Assembly: GCF_003814875.1 (NCBI RefSeq)
Contig: NZ_RKQF01000001.1
Location: 9,362,001-9,426,000, forward strand
Origin: Streptomyces sp. Ag109_O5-1
GTDB taxonomy: Bacteria > Actinomycetota > Actinomycetes > Streptomycetales > Streptomycetaceae
Reading direction: 5' to 3'
Length of the DNA: 64,000 nucleotides
Part shown: piece after piece, positions 16,571 through 25,089 of the stretch
Position numbering within the stretch: position 1 is the first letter of the stretch
Layout: every line of letters begins with the position of its first letter
Position numbers and translations under genes: made by a program
Notes under the pieces: generated by a model
What the model was told of the DNA's origin: nothing
What the model saw: the letters and a program-made list of their open reading frames with translations, nothing else
Database searches by the model: none

Positions 16571-17182
16571 CTACGGCGCAGCGCCGCTCCCGCACGCGTC
16601 GACCGGCACGACGGACACCACGGCCCGCTCGGACAGCACCGAGCGCCTGCCGTCCTCCGTCCGCAGCACCAGCCCGCCCGAGCCCGCGCCCAGGAACTCC
16701 CCGCACCGCTCACCCGTCGTCGTCACCACCCGCACGAGATGGCCGGACGGCGACTCCGTGGTCGTCCAGGCGACGGCGACCGCGCCGCACACCAGAACGA
16801 TCCCCGCCACACAGCACACCGAGGCCTGCCGCAGTGCCCCGGTGACCCGAATGGTCTCCTGCTCGGTCCACCGGCGCAGCACCTGTCCGGTGAGCAGCAC
16901 CCGACTGCCCGGTCGGCCATGAGCGGCCCGCAGTGCCAGCACCGAGCCGACGGTCAGGCACAGGAACGCCGTACCGAGCAGTGCCGCGGCGGTGTTGCGC
17001 GCGGCGGACGGGAGCTGGGACAGATCGTCACGCCCCTTGAGCGTCACCAGGACCGCGAGCAGCGCGGTGAGCCCGGTCAGCCCGTTGCGCCAGCCCTCCG
17101 CCTGCTCCCGGAGTTCGCTGAGCTCGGAGAACTCCATCTCGCGTGCCAGTTGGGCCCAGCGCCGCTCGGACTGTGCGCTCAT
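16571..17182 (-). CDS. Three-TM membrane protein in the caspase-HSP90 operon
   Basis: The 203-residue protein has an N-terminal amphipathic, charged stretch (residues 5-32), hydrophobic segments at about 33-49, 64-85 and 119-139, and a C-terminal soluble tail of about 60 residues that looks beta-rich. The ATG at 17182 overlaps the stop of the upstream zinc-ribbon gene by ATGA and is chosen over a longer frame. I recognise no family. As third gene of an operon headed by a caspase-like/HSP90-like protein it could be a membrane-acting effector or an anchor. That is speculation from position and topology. Confidence 0.7.
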   Translation of the reverse strand: MSAQSERRWAQLAREMEFSELSELREQAEGWRNGLTGLTALLAVLVTLKGRDDLSQLPSAARNTAAALLGTAFLCLTVGSVLALRAAHGRPGSRVLLTGQVLRRWTEQETIRVTGALRQASVCCVAGIVLVCGAVAVAWTTTESPSGHLVRVVTTTGERCGEFLGAGSGGLVLRTEDGRRSVLSERAVVSVVPVDACGSGAAP

Positions 17183-17562
17183 CCGGCCCCACCCGGGTTC
17201 AGCACGTCGATGTGCCAACTGGCTCCGCAGCCGGTGAAGGGGGCGTCCTGCGGAAGGTTCGGATGCGGATGCCCGCACTCGCAGAAATGGGTCTCCTGGA
17301 GCAACTGTCCGGCTTCCTCGGCCGGATCCGGCTCGGGCTGCTTCCCACTGAGCCAGGACCGCAGCCCCTTGGTCCCGGTACCGGGCGCACCATGCCGGTA
17401 CTCGGTGGACGTCCGCCCGTGACACCGAGGACACCTGCCCTCGACGACGACCCCTTGCTGGTCCGCGGACCCGGTGTGGGTGAAGACGGTGGCTGACCGG
17501 CCCATGTCCTCCTCCGCATAGGCCAGGTCGAAGTCATGGCTGGGGACCGGGGGTTCACTCAT
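17179..17562 (-). CDS. Small zinc-ribbon-like protein in the caspase-HSP90 operon
   Basis: The 127-residue protein has a likely zinc knuckle at residues 45-48 (CPRCH followed by GRTSTEYRHG) and a second Cys/His cluster (HFCECGHPHPNL and TGCGASWHIDV) near the C-terminus. Together these give enough ligands for one or two zinc sites. The start ATG at 17562 lies inside the end of the 1657-residue gene (8-base overlap), so the two are translationally coupled, and its stop overlaps the next gene. No named family was recognised. An adaptor or substrate of the caspase-like protein is one possibility. Confidence 0.72.
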   Translation of the reverse strand: MSEPPVPSHDFDLAYAEEDMGRSATVFTHTGSADQQGVVVEGRCPRCHGRTSTEYRHGAPGTGTKGLRSWLSGKQPEPDPAEEAGQLLQETHFCECGHPHPNLPQDAPFTGCGASWHIDVLNPGGAG

Positions 17563-20500
17563 CTGCGCCGCACTCGCTCTCACTCTGGTCCTCGACCTCG
17601 GGATCGGGAACGGTCAGGCCGAACATCTCGGCGTACAGGTGCAGTCGGCCCCGGATCCACTCCTCGTCCTCACGGGTCGCCTCTGCGGCCAACGCGATGT
17701 GGCGTTGCGACACGGTCCCCTCGATCGCGGGAAGCCTGCCGTCGAGGTGCCGGGCGAGCAGAGTGAGGTCTTGCCAGCAGGGCACACCGTCGGTGCGCGG
17801 CGGTGCAGGAAGCTCTGTCTGTTCGGGGAGCAGGGAGAGGTACGGCCTGATCCGGTGCGCCGTTTCGGAAACGGGTTCGCCGAGGCGGGCGGCAATGCTG
17901 ACCAGGTCCAAGGGTGTGTAGGCGGAATCGGGGGCGGAGAGCCGTTGGTCGGGGGAGAGGGCCACGAGATCCCATTCGTCCGGGACCTGGTCGGGAAGTG
18001 CAGCAAGCTCTTCCCGCGTCAGCTGCGGGACGAGTGCGCCAAGGGCTCGGAATTCGCTCAACTGGGCGTAGACAACGGCAGGATGGCGTGCGCTCCTTCG
18101 GGCATAGCGCGCCAGTGCCACGGGCGTCAGCGTTCTCCACTCGGGTACGTCCACGTCCCTCTCGTGCGAGTTGAACGCGCCGAGTGCCTCGCAGAGCGCG
18201 AAGGACGGACGAGTGTCGGCCAATTCCGTTGGAAGCGGTGGTATCTCCACTTCCAGATGGACGGCGTGCTGACCGGCGACGTTCCACACCTCTCTCAGCG
18301 ACTCCTGTAGGAGGATCGCGGCATTGACCAACACTGTCGAAGTGAGGCGTGCGGCGGGAGCATCGTAGTCTGTGATTGCTGCGTCGTGACCCGAAAACAC
18401 GTAGCGACTACGCAAATCCATTGTGTCCCATGACGTGCTGACGCGGTGGCCGCGAGGTACGGAGACCCCGATGGCAAGCAGATCTTCCATCAGCTCTTCT
18501 GTGACGAAGTCCTCTCCTTCCAAGGTGGAGAAGTAGAGGTCCCTCAGATCGAGGCCGTCTTCAAGCCCCAACCCGATCTCATCCGTGAGGTATTCGATGA
18601 ACTCGATGGCCTTGGAGGACGGTGTGACTGCGACCTCCGAAACTCTGTCGGCATACCGCGGTTCGTGATCCAGCCCGAGTGCCGCGGCGACCTTGGCCAT
18701 GCGTTGTTCCGCTTCGGCGAGAGAGATCTCGCACTCTGCCGCGACCAGGATCGTCGCGGCCCAGTCCAGACGGAAGCGTCCGTTGCGCGTTCCGTGGGCA
18801 CAGCGGTTCACGATGTGGCTGTCTGTGTGGTCCAGTTCCAGCCACGGGGCCATTTCGGAGGGTGAAGGAGCCTTCCAGCCCAGCCAGTTGAACTTCGACA
18901 GACAGGTCAGCACATCGGACATCGTCTTTCCGCTGCGATGGGAACGCGCGTGAAGGTCGAGAGGACCTGCCACTTGCCGCAGCTTTGGGTATCCGTTTTC
19001 CGCGAACAGACAGGCGATCTCGGCCTCGGTACAGATGTGCTGAACGTGGTGCGGCGGCGGTGAGGGCACCGACAGAGCATGAATCGGGGCCAGGCGGGCC
19101 AGTGACTCCGTCAGTTCTCCCAGCGGAAGACCGAGCTCCGCTGAGGCCAGTACCAGTCCCCTGAGGTCGTCGATTCGGCTCCCCGTTCTGGCGGTTCGCC
19201 CGGGCGTCGGACGAGAGTGGTCTGACGTGCCCTTCAGAGCCGAGGCCAGTGCCGCGTCCGGAGCGGAGGGGACCCAGGCGAGCGAGTCCCTTCCGCTGAC
19301 GGGCAGCGGCGAGAAGCTGGGATCCACAATGCGCAGTCTCCGCAAGCGGTACAGCAGTTCATCGAGAGGCATCCCGTGCTCTGCCGAATAGATGACGACA
19401 TCGTGCCAGGAATCGAACTTTTTGAGCGCCACACCCGCGTCGCCTGGTGACGGCACGGGATGTCCGGCCAGACTGCGCGGGTATCCGGACTCATGGCGCA
19501 TCCGCGTGTCTTTGCCAACGACGCTGCGCCACGGCCGGACGCGGGACAGGTCGGTGTGGGACGTCGGGCGCCTGTCAACGTAGAACCAGCCCACCTCGTC
19601 CAGCGGCAGAGGCTTGCTGTCCCCCGATGCGACCACGACTCCCTTCCCTCGCCAGGCCTCGTCCAGCACCTGAGCCACGCGCAGGCTTTGCTCCTCCAGA
19701 TTCGCGATCCACTTCACGGTGAACCGCGGCCACCGGGACAACTCGTCGGCGCCCTGCCGCCACTGTTCCTCCGCCCACTCCTGGTCGAGGTCCTGGAGTT
19801 CCGTGCGGCTGACACTGAGCTTCCCCGCGTGCGGGCCGGTGAGGTTCAACACATAACCGAATGGCTTTTGGTCAGTCACCACCCCGTCGCACAGAACGGC
19901 ACCTTCGCCGTCCGCCCACCACAAGGTTCCCGGTGTCGCCGGCAGGTACGTTTCGGTGTCGTTCCCGGTCGGATGCTGCAGCTCTCCCGGCTCCCAGCGA
20001 TGCCCCATCCCCTCCTCGTCCAGGGTCTCCACTCCGAACTCGCTCACCCGTACCAGTTCCCTCAGGACCCTGGTGCAGGACAAACCCTCAGTGGCCGCCC
20101 CCTCCCGCAGATAAAGCCGTACTCTGGTGCCTCCCTCAGCCAGCCCGTCGTCCGGTCCGGTGTGGCGGCGGATGCGGAACAGGCTTCCGCTGCTCGGGAT
20201 GTCGACCCGCAGGGCGTGCTCGGCGGGGATGCCCTCGGGGCTGACCTGACGGGTCACGATCGTCATCTCGTCGGCGAGCATGAAGTAGCTGAACACCCCG
20301 ATGCCGAAACGGCTGTTGGGGTAGAGCCGAAGGGCGCGATCGTGCCGCAGCCAGCGTGACTGCTCGCGGCGGAACGCCTTGGACCGCTCGAAGCGGCTGC
20401 CGGCCCGGGTGAAGGTGTGCGTGAGCAGTTCCTCGCTCATACCCACTCCGTTGTCCCGGCACTCGACGTACCGCCCCCGCTCGTCCTCGCCCTGGGTGAA

Positions 20501-22528
20501 GCTGATGTGTCCGTTCCAGGGAGCAGGATGAGCGCCGCTGCCGGTGAGGTACCGCCACCGCATGGCCCGGTACCGGCATGCGTCCATGGCGTTCTGGTAC
20601 AGCTCGCGCAGCGCGAGGGTGGGGTCGCCGCCGTACAACTGCTCGCCCATCAGCAGGTCCCGCACCTCCGACTGGGCGAGATGGAACCGCAGCAACGGCA
20701 CCTCGTACGGCTCGTGGCCGCCGCCGGTCCGCGCCGGCCGCAGCGCACGAGCGGTCACCCGCTTCGGCACGTCCGCCAGCAGATCCGCCTCCACGCCCGG
20801 CAACTCGGCGGCACGGTCGCGGATCTGCGCGACGAGCTGGTCCGCGTCCTCGGTGATCTCCGCGAGGGCGGCGTGCACCGCCTGATGCGGACAGGGCGCG
20901 TCAAGATCGAGCGCCGAGTCGTCCCGTTCCCAGCTCAGCCCGTGTGCGACGGCCGTCACGTGTTCGGGCAGGACCGGATCCGTCACGGCCAGGTGCTCGG
21001 ACACGATCTCGGGGAACGTCCGTACGTCGACGGACAGCACGGCCGCCAGTCGCAGCAGCGCGGTCAGCGGGCGTATCCGCAGCGGCTGGGGTCCGTCGGG
21101 CAGCACCACCTTGCCCGTCACCCGGCCGGACGCCACGACACCGTCGAGCACTTCGTCGAGACCGACGGCCGAGGCTGCCGTGCACAGCAGCTCCGCCACC
21201 TCGTGCACCCGGTCGGGGGCCACGCCCAGATCGCCGACGAACGCCTCTGCGGGGCTCGCCGGCACGGGCTCGTCGTCCGTCTCGAAGCGGTCGGCGATCC
21301 AGCGGTGCACCAGCCACATGACGACCGCGGTCTCGTCCTCCACCCGACCGCGGGACCGGCACTGTTCCACCTTGCGCACGAGGCGGGCATGCTGGTCGCA
21401 GACCTGCTCGAAGTGCCTGCGGTGGGCCTCCGCGACCGGCTGCCGGTCCGCTCGGTAGGGGGCGACCTCGACGGCCTGGCTCAGTCGGTCGGCCCACGCC
21501 GCTTCCCACAGAAACGGCGCCGCGACCAGGAACGTCACCTCTACGGCGGACAGCCGTCGAGCGTCGGGCAGCACCAGCGGCAGCCGTTTCTCGACCAGCC
21601 GGACAGGGAACGCCTCGTCCGTCCAGGGATCGGGGCGTGGAAGCCGTCCCTGGGCCAGATGCAGTGTCCGGGCACACTGCTCCACGAAGCCCGCCAACTG
21701 TTCCTGGAACCGGGGCACCGAGGCCGCGTCCTGCGGACGCACCCGCCCCCACAGCGGTGTCTCGCGGACCGCCCGCAGCCAGGTCTCCAGCAGCGGTCGT
21801 CCCTCGCAGATCTCCGTCTCCCGGGTCACAGGCTCGCCGTTGGTGCCATAGCGGATCCAGGCCGTCTGGGACAGACGGTGCCGACGTGCGGCAGCCGCCG
21901 TACGGCTCCGCGCCAGCTCGAAGACCTCCTCGACGGTCCGCGCCGACGTCAACGGGCCCAGCGCGTCCGCCAGCCCCCGGGTGAAGAAACTGCCCTCGGC
22001 CGAGTAGCCGCTGCGCTCACCTTCGGAGCAGGCGGTCAGCACGGCGAAGCCGCTCTTCGGCGGGCCGTTGTCGATGGCGTTGCCGAAGGCCGTCTCGCCG
22101 TCGCCGAGCTCGGTACGGCAGGCGTCGACCAGCCAGAGCACCGTCCCGGCCCGGCACTTCGTCAGCAACGGGCTGATGTTCGCCGGCAGCAGCGAATCCA
22201 GGTACGGCCACTCCCACTCGCCCTCGGGCGACGGCTCGGCGTCGGAGGGCACGAGGTAGTCGGCGCCGCCCACGCGAACGCCGTGCCCGGTGAAGTACAG
22301 CAGGAGCGTGCTGTCGGGTGTCGCGTCTCCGGCCACCTCGTAGAGCTTGCGCTGGATCTGGCCGCGGTCCCCGTCGCGCAGGACCTCCACCTCGTAGCCG
22401 GCCGTGTCCAGCACCGACGACATCAGCCGCAGATCGGCCTCGACCACCTCGTCCAGCGGCTCCAGCACTCCGCCCGTGGCGGGCGCCTTTCCCACCCCGA
22501 TCAGCAGCGCCCTGCGCGTTCGTTCCAT
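17555..22528 (-). CDS. Giant caspase-like peptidase / HSP90-like ATPase fusion protein
   Basis: The 1657-residue protein has an N-terminal caspase-like (C14) domain at about 1-235: LLIGVG opening strand, catalytic His82 in YFTGHG and catalytic Cys137 in LVDACRTE. After a region without recognised motifs (240-610) comes an HSP90/GHKL-type ATPase domain at about 615-810, with N-box Glu642-Asn646 in LRELYQNAMDACR, G1 box DNGVGM at 692-697 and G2 FGIGVFSYFM near 741. The remaining 850 residues have no domain I can name but show a recurring helical pattern of the type (S/A)AELGLPLGELTESLARL. A GGGGAGGG site precedes ATG 22528. This architecture suggests an ATP-switched protease, as in bacterial conflict or cell-death systems. 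The function is inferred; both catalytic dyads look intact. Confidence 0.88.
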   Translation of the reverse strand: MERTRRALLIGVGKAPATGGVLEPLDEVVEADLRLMSSVLDTAGYEVEVLRDGDRGQIQRKLYEVAGDATPDSTLLLYFTGHGVRVGGADYLVPSDAEPSPEGEWEWPYLDSLLPANISPLLTKCRAGTVLWLVDACRTELGDGETAFGNAIDNGPPKSGFAVLTACSEGERSGYSAEGSFFTRGLADALGPLTSARTVEEVFELARSRTAAAARRHRLSQTAWIRYGTNGEPVTRETEICEGRPLLETWLRAVRETPLWGRVRPQDAASVPRFQEQLAGFVEQCARTLHLAQGRLPRPDPWTDEAFPVRLVEKRLPLVLPDARRLSAVEVTFLVAAPFLWEAAWADRLSQAVEVAPYRADRQPVAEAHRRHFEQVCDQHARLVRKVEQCRSRGRVEDETAVVMWLVHRWIADRFETDDEPVPASPAEAFVGDLGVAPDRVHEVAELLCTAASAVGLDEVLDGVVASGRVTGKVVLPDGPQPLRIRPLTALLRLAAVLSVDVRTFPEIVSEHLAVTDPVLPEHVTAVAHGLSWERDDSALDLDAPCPHQAVHAALAEITEDADQLVAQIRDRAAELPGVEADLLADVPKRVTARALRPARTGGGHEPYEVPLLRFHLAQSEVRDLLMGEQLYGGDPTLALRELYQNAMDACRYRAMRWRYLTGSGAHPAPWNGHISFTQGEDERGRYVECRDNGVGMSEELLTHTFTRAGSRFERSKAFRREQSRWLRHDRALRLYPNSRFGIGVFSYFMLADEMTIVTRQVSPEGIPAEHALRVDIPSSGSLFRIRRHTGPDDGLAEGGTRVRLYLREGAATEGLSCTRVLRELVRVSEFGVETLDEEGMGHRWEPGELQHPTGNDTETYLPATPGTLWWADGEGAVLCDGVVTDQKPFGYVLNLTGPHAGKLSVSRTELQDLDQEWAEEQWRQGADELSRWPRFTVKWIANLEEQSLRVAQVLDEAWRGKGVVVASGDSKPLPLDEVGWFYVDRRPTSHTDLSRVRPWRSVVGKDTRMRHESGYPRSLAGHPVPSPGDAGVALKKFDSWHDVVIYSAEHGMPLDELLYRLRRLRIVDPSFSPLPVSGRDSLAWVPSAPDAALASALKGTSDHSRPTPGRTARTGSRIDDLRGLVLASAELGLPLGELTESLARLAPIHALSVPSPPPHHVQHICTEAEIACLFAENGYPKLRQVAGPLDLHARSHRSGKTMSDVLTCLSKFNWLGWKAPSPSEMAPWLELDHTDSHIVNRCAHGTRNGRFRLDWAATILVAAECEISLAEAEQRMAKVAAALGLDHEPRYADRVSEVAVTPSSKAIEFIEYLTDEIGLGLEDGLDLRDLYFSTLEGEDFVTEELMEDLLAIGVSVPRGHRVSTSWDTMDLRSRYVFSGHDAAITDYDAPAARLTSTVLVNAAILLQESLREVWNVAGQHAVHLEVEIPPLPTELADTRPSFALCEALGAFNSHERDVDVPEWRTLTPVALARYARRSARHPAVVYAQLSEFRALGALVPQLTREELAALPDQVPDEWDLVALSPDQRLSAPDSAYTPLDLVSIAARLGEPVSETAHRIRPYLSLLPEQTELPAPPRTDGVPCWQDLTLLARHLDGRLPAIEGTVSQRHIALAAEATREDEEWIRGRLHLYAEMFGLTVPDPEVEDQSESECGADE

Positions 22529-22603
22529 GTGCCCTCCCCGAAGAGGGACATGATGTCACCCACCGCGGACACCGAGGGGCGATCCGCGGTGAGGTCCTTG
22601 TCC

Positions 22604-23308
22604 TCAGTACCGAGTGATCGCCGTATCTCCGCTCGCGGTCCCGACGGCGATGTGCGGCGCCGTCTTCGGGTCCGCCCACTGCAGAATCCGCCGCATCGCA
22701 TCCACCGGCACCGACACACACCCGGCCGTCGCCCCCGCCCCGTTGACATGCAGAAAGATCCCGGCCCCCCGCCCCCGTACCGGCTGCTGGTAGTTGAACC
22801 CGATCACCAGCGCGTACGCGTACTGCGTCGTGTACGACGACAACCGCTCCGACTCGGCGGCCCGGCAGTCGCTGGGCAACGGCTCGACCCAACGGTTGTA
22901 GGAAGCGGAGTCGTTGTCCTGGCACCACCACGAATTCGCCGTCACCGCCCGGTACTCGACGGAAGTCCCCGCCGGCGCCGCCTGCAGACCGAACCCGAAC
23001 GGAAGGTCGTACAACCCCGTAGGGGTCGTGTTCGTACCCTGCTGCCGCTTGACCCCCTCGACCAGTCCCTTCGCCCCGAAGCGGGCGTCGGCGGACCCCA
23101 CCTTCGCCCACGCCCCGTCCCGGCGCTCCCACCAGGTGAGCGTTCCCGACGTCGAGCTCAGCGCGGACGCCTCCGCGGTGATCAGCTGGGTGCCGCCGCC
23201 CGTGTCGGCCATCCGAGTGGGCAGCGGGGACGAGTCCCCGTCCCCCGGAGCCGCACCGAGCAGCAGCAGGGACGCGGAGACAAGGGTGACGACGACACGG
23301 GGGAGCAT
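22604..23308 (-). CDS. Secreted L,D-transpeptidase-like (YkuD/ErfK type) protein
   Basis: The 234-residue protein has an N-terminal signal peptide (VVVTLVSASLLLLGAAPG) and a C-terminal YkuD-like catalytic motif: His187 in HVNGAG and Cys197 in TAGCVSVP. The family makes 3-3 cross-links in peptidoglycan or attaches proteins to it, with Cys as nucleophile. No N-terminal Ig-like or peptidoglycan-binding repeat is obvious, so it is a short form. Its start lies 3 bases after the stop of the upstream PNPOx-like gene, so the two may share a transcript. Confidence 0.82.
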   Translation of the reverse strand: MLPRVVVTLVSASLLLLGAAPGDGDSSPLPTRMADTGGGTQLITAEASALSSTSGTLTWWERRDGAWAKVGSADARFGAKGLVEGVKRQQGTNTTPTGLYDLPFGFGLQAAPAGTSVEYRAVTANSWWCQDNDSASYNRWVEPLPSDCRAAESERLSSYTTQYAYALVIGFNYQQPVRGRGAGIFLHVNGAGATAGCVSVPVDAMRRILQWADPKTAPHIAVGTASGDTAITRY

Positions 23309-23311
23309 GGC

Positions 23312-23899
23312 TCAGACGCTAGACGGAGGCAGCGGCAACGGCAGCCCGGGTAGGCCGTCCAGGCTCACCGCGATGTGGTCCTTCCGCTCGAAGTACGCGC
23401 TCAGCGAGGTGTCGTCCTCGCGTGCGAAGCGCTGTCCGTGCAGCTCGCGGTCGGACTCGTACGCCATGTAGGGGACCGCGTAACCGCAGCTGTCCCGGAT
23501 GAGTTCGGCGTGTACGACGATGACGGCGCGCAGGCCGTGCTGAGCGGGGTCGATGTCGGGGAAACGGGTGAGGAGTTCCTTGAAGCGCGGGTCGTCGCGG
23601 AAGACCGCCTCGCCACGCCCGTGCACCCGAACGATGTTCGGCGGGCCCTGGAACGCGCACCACATCAGGGTGATACGGCCGTTCTCCCGCAGATGCGCGA
23701 TGGTCTCGGCGTTGGAGCCGGCGAAGTCCAGGTACGCCAGGGTCAGTTCGTCGAGTACGACGAAGGAGCCCTTGAGGCCCTTGGGGGAGAGGTTGACCGT
23801 GCCGTCGCCCGCGAGCGGGGCGGTGGCGGTGAAGAACAGGGGCTGTTCCTCGATGAACGTGCGGAGCCTGCCGTCGATGCGCTCGTAGGTCTTTCCCAT
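23312..23899 (-). CDS. Pyridoxamine 5'-phosphate oxidase-family flavin protein
   Basis: The 195-residue split-barrel protein begins MGKTYERIDGRLRTFIEEQ, has the family segment GTVNLSPKGLKGSFVVLD near residue 33 and a phosphate/flavin-contact region GSNAETIAHLRENGRITLMWC. This subgroup (flavin/F420 split barrel) is often of unknown substrate, and true PdxH activity is unlikely because the C-terminal PdxH residues are absent. It precedes the L,D-transpeptidase gene on the same strand. Confidence 0.85.
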   Translation of the reverse strand: MGKTYERIDGRLRTFIEEQPLFFTATAPLAGDGTVNLSPKGLKGSFVVLDELTLAYLDFAGSNAETIAHLRENGRITLMWCAFQGPPNIVRVHGRGEAVFRDDPRFKELLTRFPDIDPAQHGLRAVIVVHAELIRDSCGYAVPYMAYESDRELHGQRFAREDDTSLSAYFERKDHIAVSLDGLPGLPLPLPPSSV

Positions 23900-24031
23900 A
23901 CCTCGGGATTATCGGCGCACTTACTTCGCATGTCTAAGGATTTGCCCTGCAGGACTTCGCGATCCGGACAGGCTCCACCATGGCCGCCCCGGCCGGCGCT
24001 GTACACGGGGCGGCCACAGCTGCCTGTCACG

Positions 24032-24901
24032 TCACTTGGTGAGCGTGCAGGCGGCCAGGGAGTCGAGGCCGGTCGGCTTGGTCGACGTGCGGCCGATCGC
24101 GATGGCGATCCGGTCGATCGTCGACTTCCGCTTGTCGGTCAGCGGGCCGAGGATCGCGTTCTGCACGAAGTTCGGGCCGCCCTGGCCGACCGTGGTCTGG
24201 AGCCGCTTGTTGGCCTCGTCGATCTGCGTCTGGAGCAGCGTGAGGTTGCGGGTGACCTCGGCCTGTGCGGAGGCGGGGATCGCCGGCAGCTTGGAGGCGA
24301 CGTCGGGGCAGGTGATCGTGCCCACCGCGGCGGCGTTCGTGTTCGTGCCGGTGCTGCCGGTCGACTGCTGCTGGGTCGCCGCCGTGGTCGGCGTGGCAGA
24401 GGCCGCTGTCGAGCCCGCCGCCGTACCGCTGCCCGTGTTCGTGGCGGTCCCGCCCGCGTTCAGGGTGCACGGTGCCAGCGAGTCCAGGCCGGTCGGCTTG
24501 GCGGCCGTACGGCCGATCGCGGTCGCGATCCGGTTGATGGTGGCGATGCGCTTGTCCTTCAGGGGGCCGAGGATCGCGTTGTTCACGAAGTTCGGGCCGC
24601 CCTGGCCCACCGTGTCGACCAGCCGCTTGTTGGCCTCCTGGATCTGCGTCTGGAGCAGCGTGAGGTTGCGGGTGACCTCGGCCTGCGCGGTGGCGGGAAT
24701 CGCCGGCAGCTTGGAGGCGACGTCCGGGCAGGTGATCGTGCCGGGGCTGGAGAGGGTGCGGGCGTTCGTGGTGTCGCTGCTCTTGTCCGGCGTCCCGGCG
24801 AGGGCCGAACCGGCGATGACCGCACCGGACAGCGCCACGGCGGCGGCGCCGCCGATGAACGCGACGCGACGCTTGTTGTACTTCGGAAGAGCCCTGGACA
24901 T
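24032..24901 (-). CDS. Secreted protein with two tandem 94-residue repeats
   Basis: The 289-residue protein has a basic N-terminus and signal segment (AFIGGAAAVALSGAVIAGSALA). Two repeats at about residues 54-147 and 194-287 each start GTITCPDVASKLPAIP and end with a Cys-containing LxxCTL. They are joined by a 45-residue Thr/Ala/Gly/Gln linker. Each repeat holds two Cys (58/145 and 198/285), likely a disulfide outside the cell. The repeats contain a helical stretch AEVTRNLTLLQTQI. No enzymatic motif is visible and I do not recognise the family. It is read away from argG, sharing the intergenic region 24902-25089. Confidence 0.8.
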   Translation of the reverse strand: MSRALPKYNKRRVAFIGGAAAVALSGAVIAGSALAGTPDKSSDTTNARTLSSPGTITCPDVASKLPAIPATAQAEVTRNLTLLQTQIQEANKRLVDTVGQGGPNFVNNAILGPLKDKRIATINRIATAIGRTAAKPTGLDSLAPCTLNAGGTATNTGSGTAAGSTAASATPTTAATQQQSTGSTGTNTNAAAVGTITCPDVASKLPAIPASAQAEVTRNLTLLQTQIDEANKRLQTTVGQGGPNFVQNAILGPLTDKRKSTIDRIAIAIGRTSTKPTGLDSLAACTLTK

Positions 24902-25025
24902 ACGGATGCCTCACTTGGGTCAGAGGTGGGTTTACAAACGCGGCGCCAGCGTTCAGGCATGGGTACGGGAAAGCGGTTTCGTTTGTTCAAACCTCTTTCG
25001 GAATTCGTTCCACGGCCGGGGCGGA

Positions 25026-25060
25026 TTGACGAATCATGCAGAGCTCTGCATACTCATGCA
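25026..25060 (+). promoter_or_regulatory. argG promoter overlapped by ARG-box-like palindromes
   Basis: A -35-like TTGACG (25026-25031), 17-base spacer and -10-like CATACT (25049-25054) form a good promoter. Two overlapping palindromes cover it: TGCAGAGCTCTGCA (25037-25050, perfect) and TGCATACTCATGCA (25047-25060, TGCAT-N4-ATGCA). The second has the half-site geometry of ARG boxes (TGAAT-N4-ATTCA in E. coli). ArgR encoded at 4141 is the expected binder, repressing by covering the -10. Confidence 0.75.
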
Positions 25061-25089
25061 TAGCAAGCGGATGTACGTGAGGAGGACCC

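Noticed and set aside
20417..23353. A 978-residue plus-strand open frame opposite the caspase-HSP90 gene
   Set aside because: It is a shadow frame; the minus strand has catalytic motifs and a good start. It also crosses the boundaries of three real genes.
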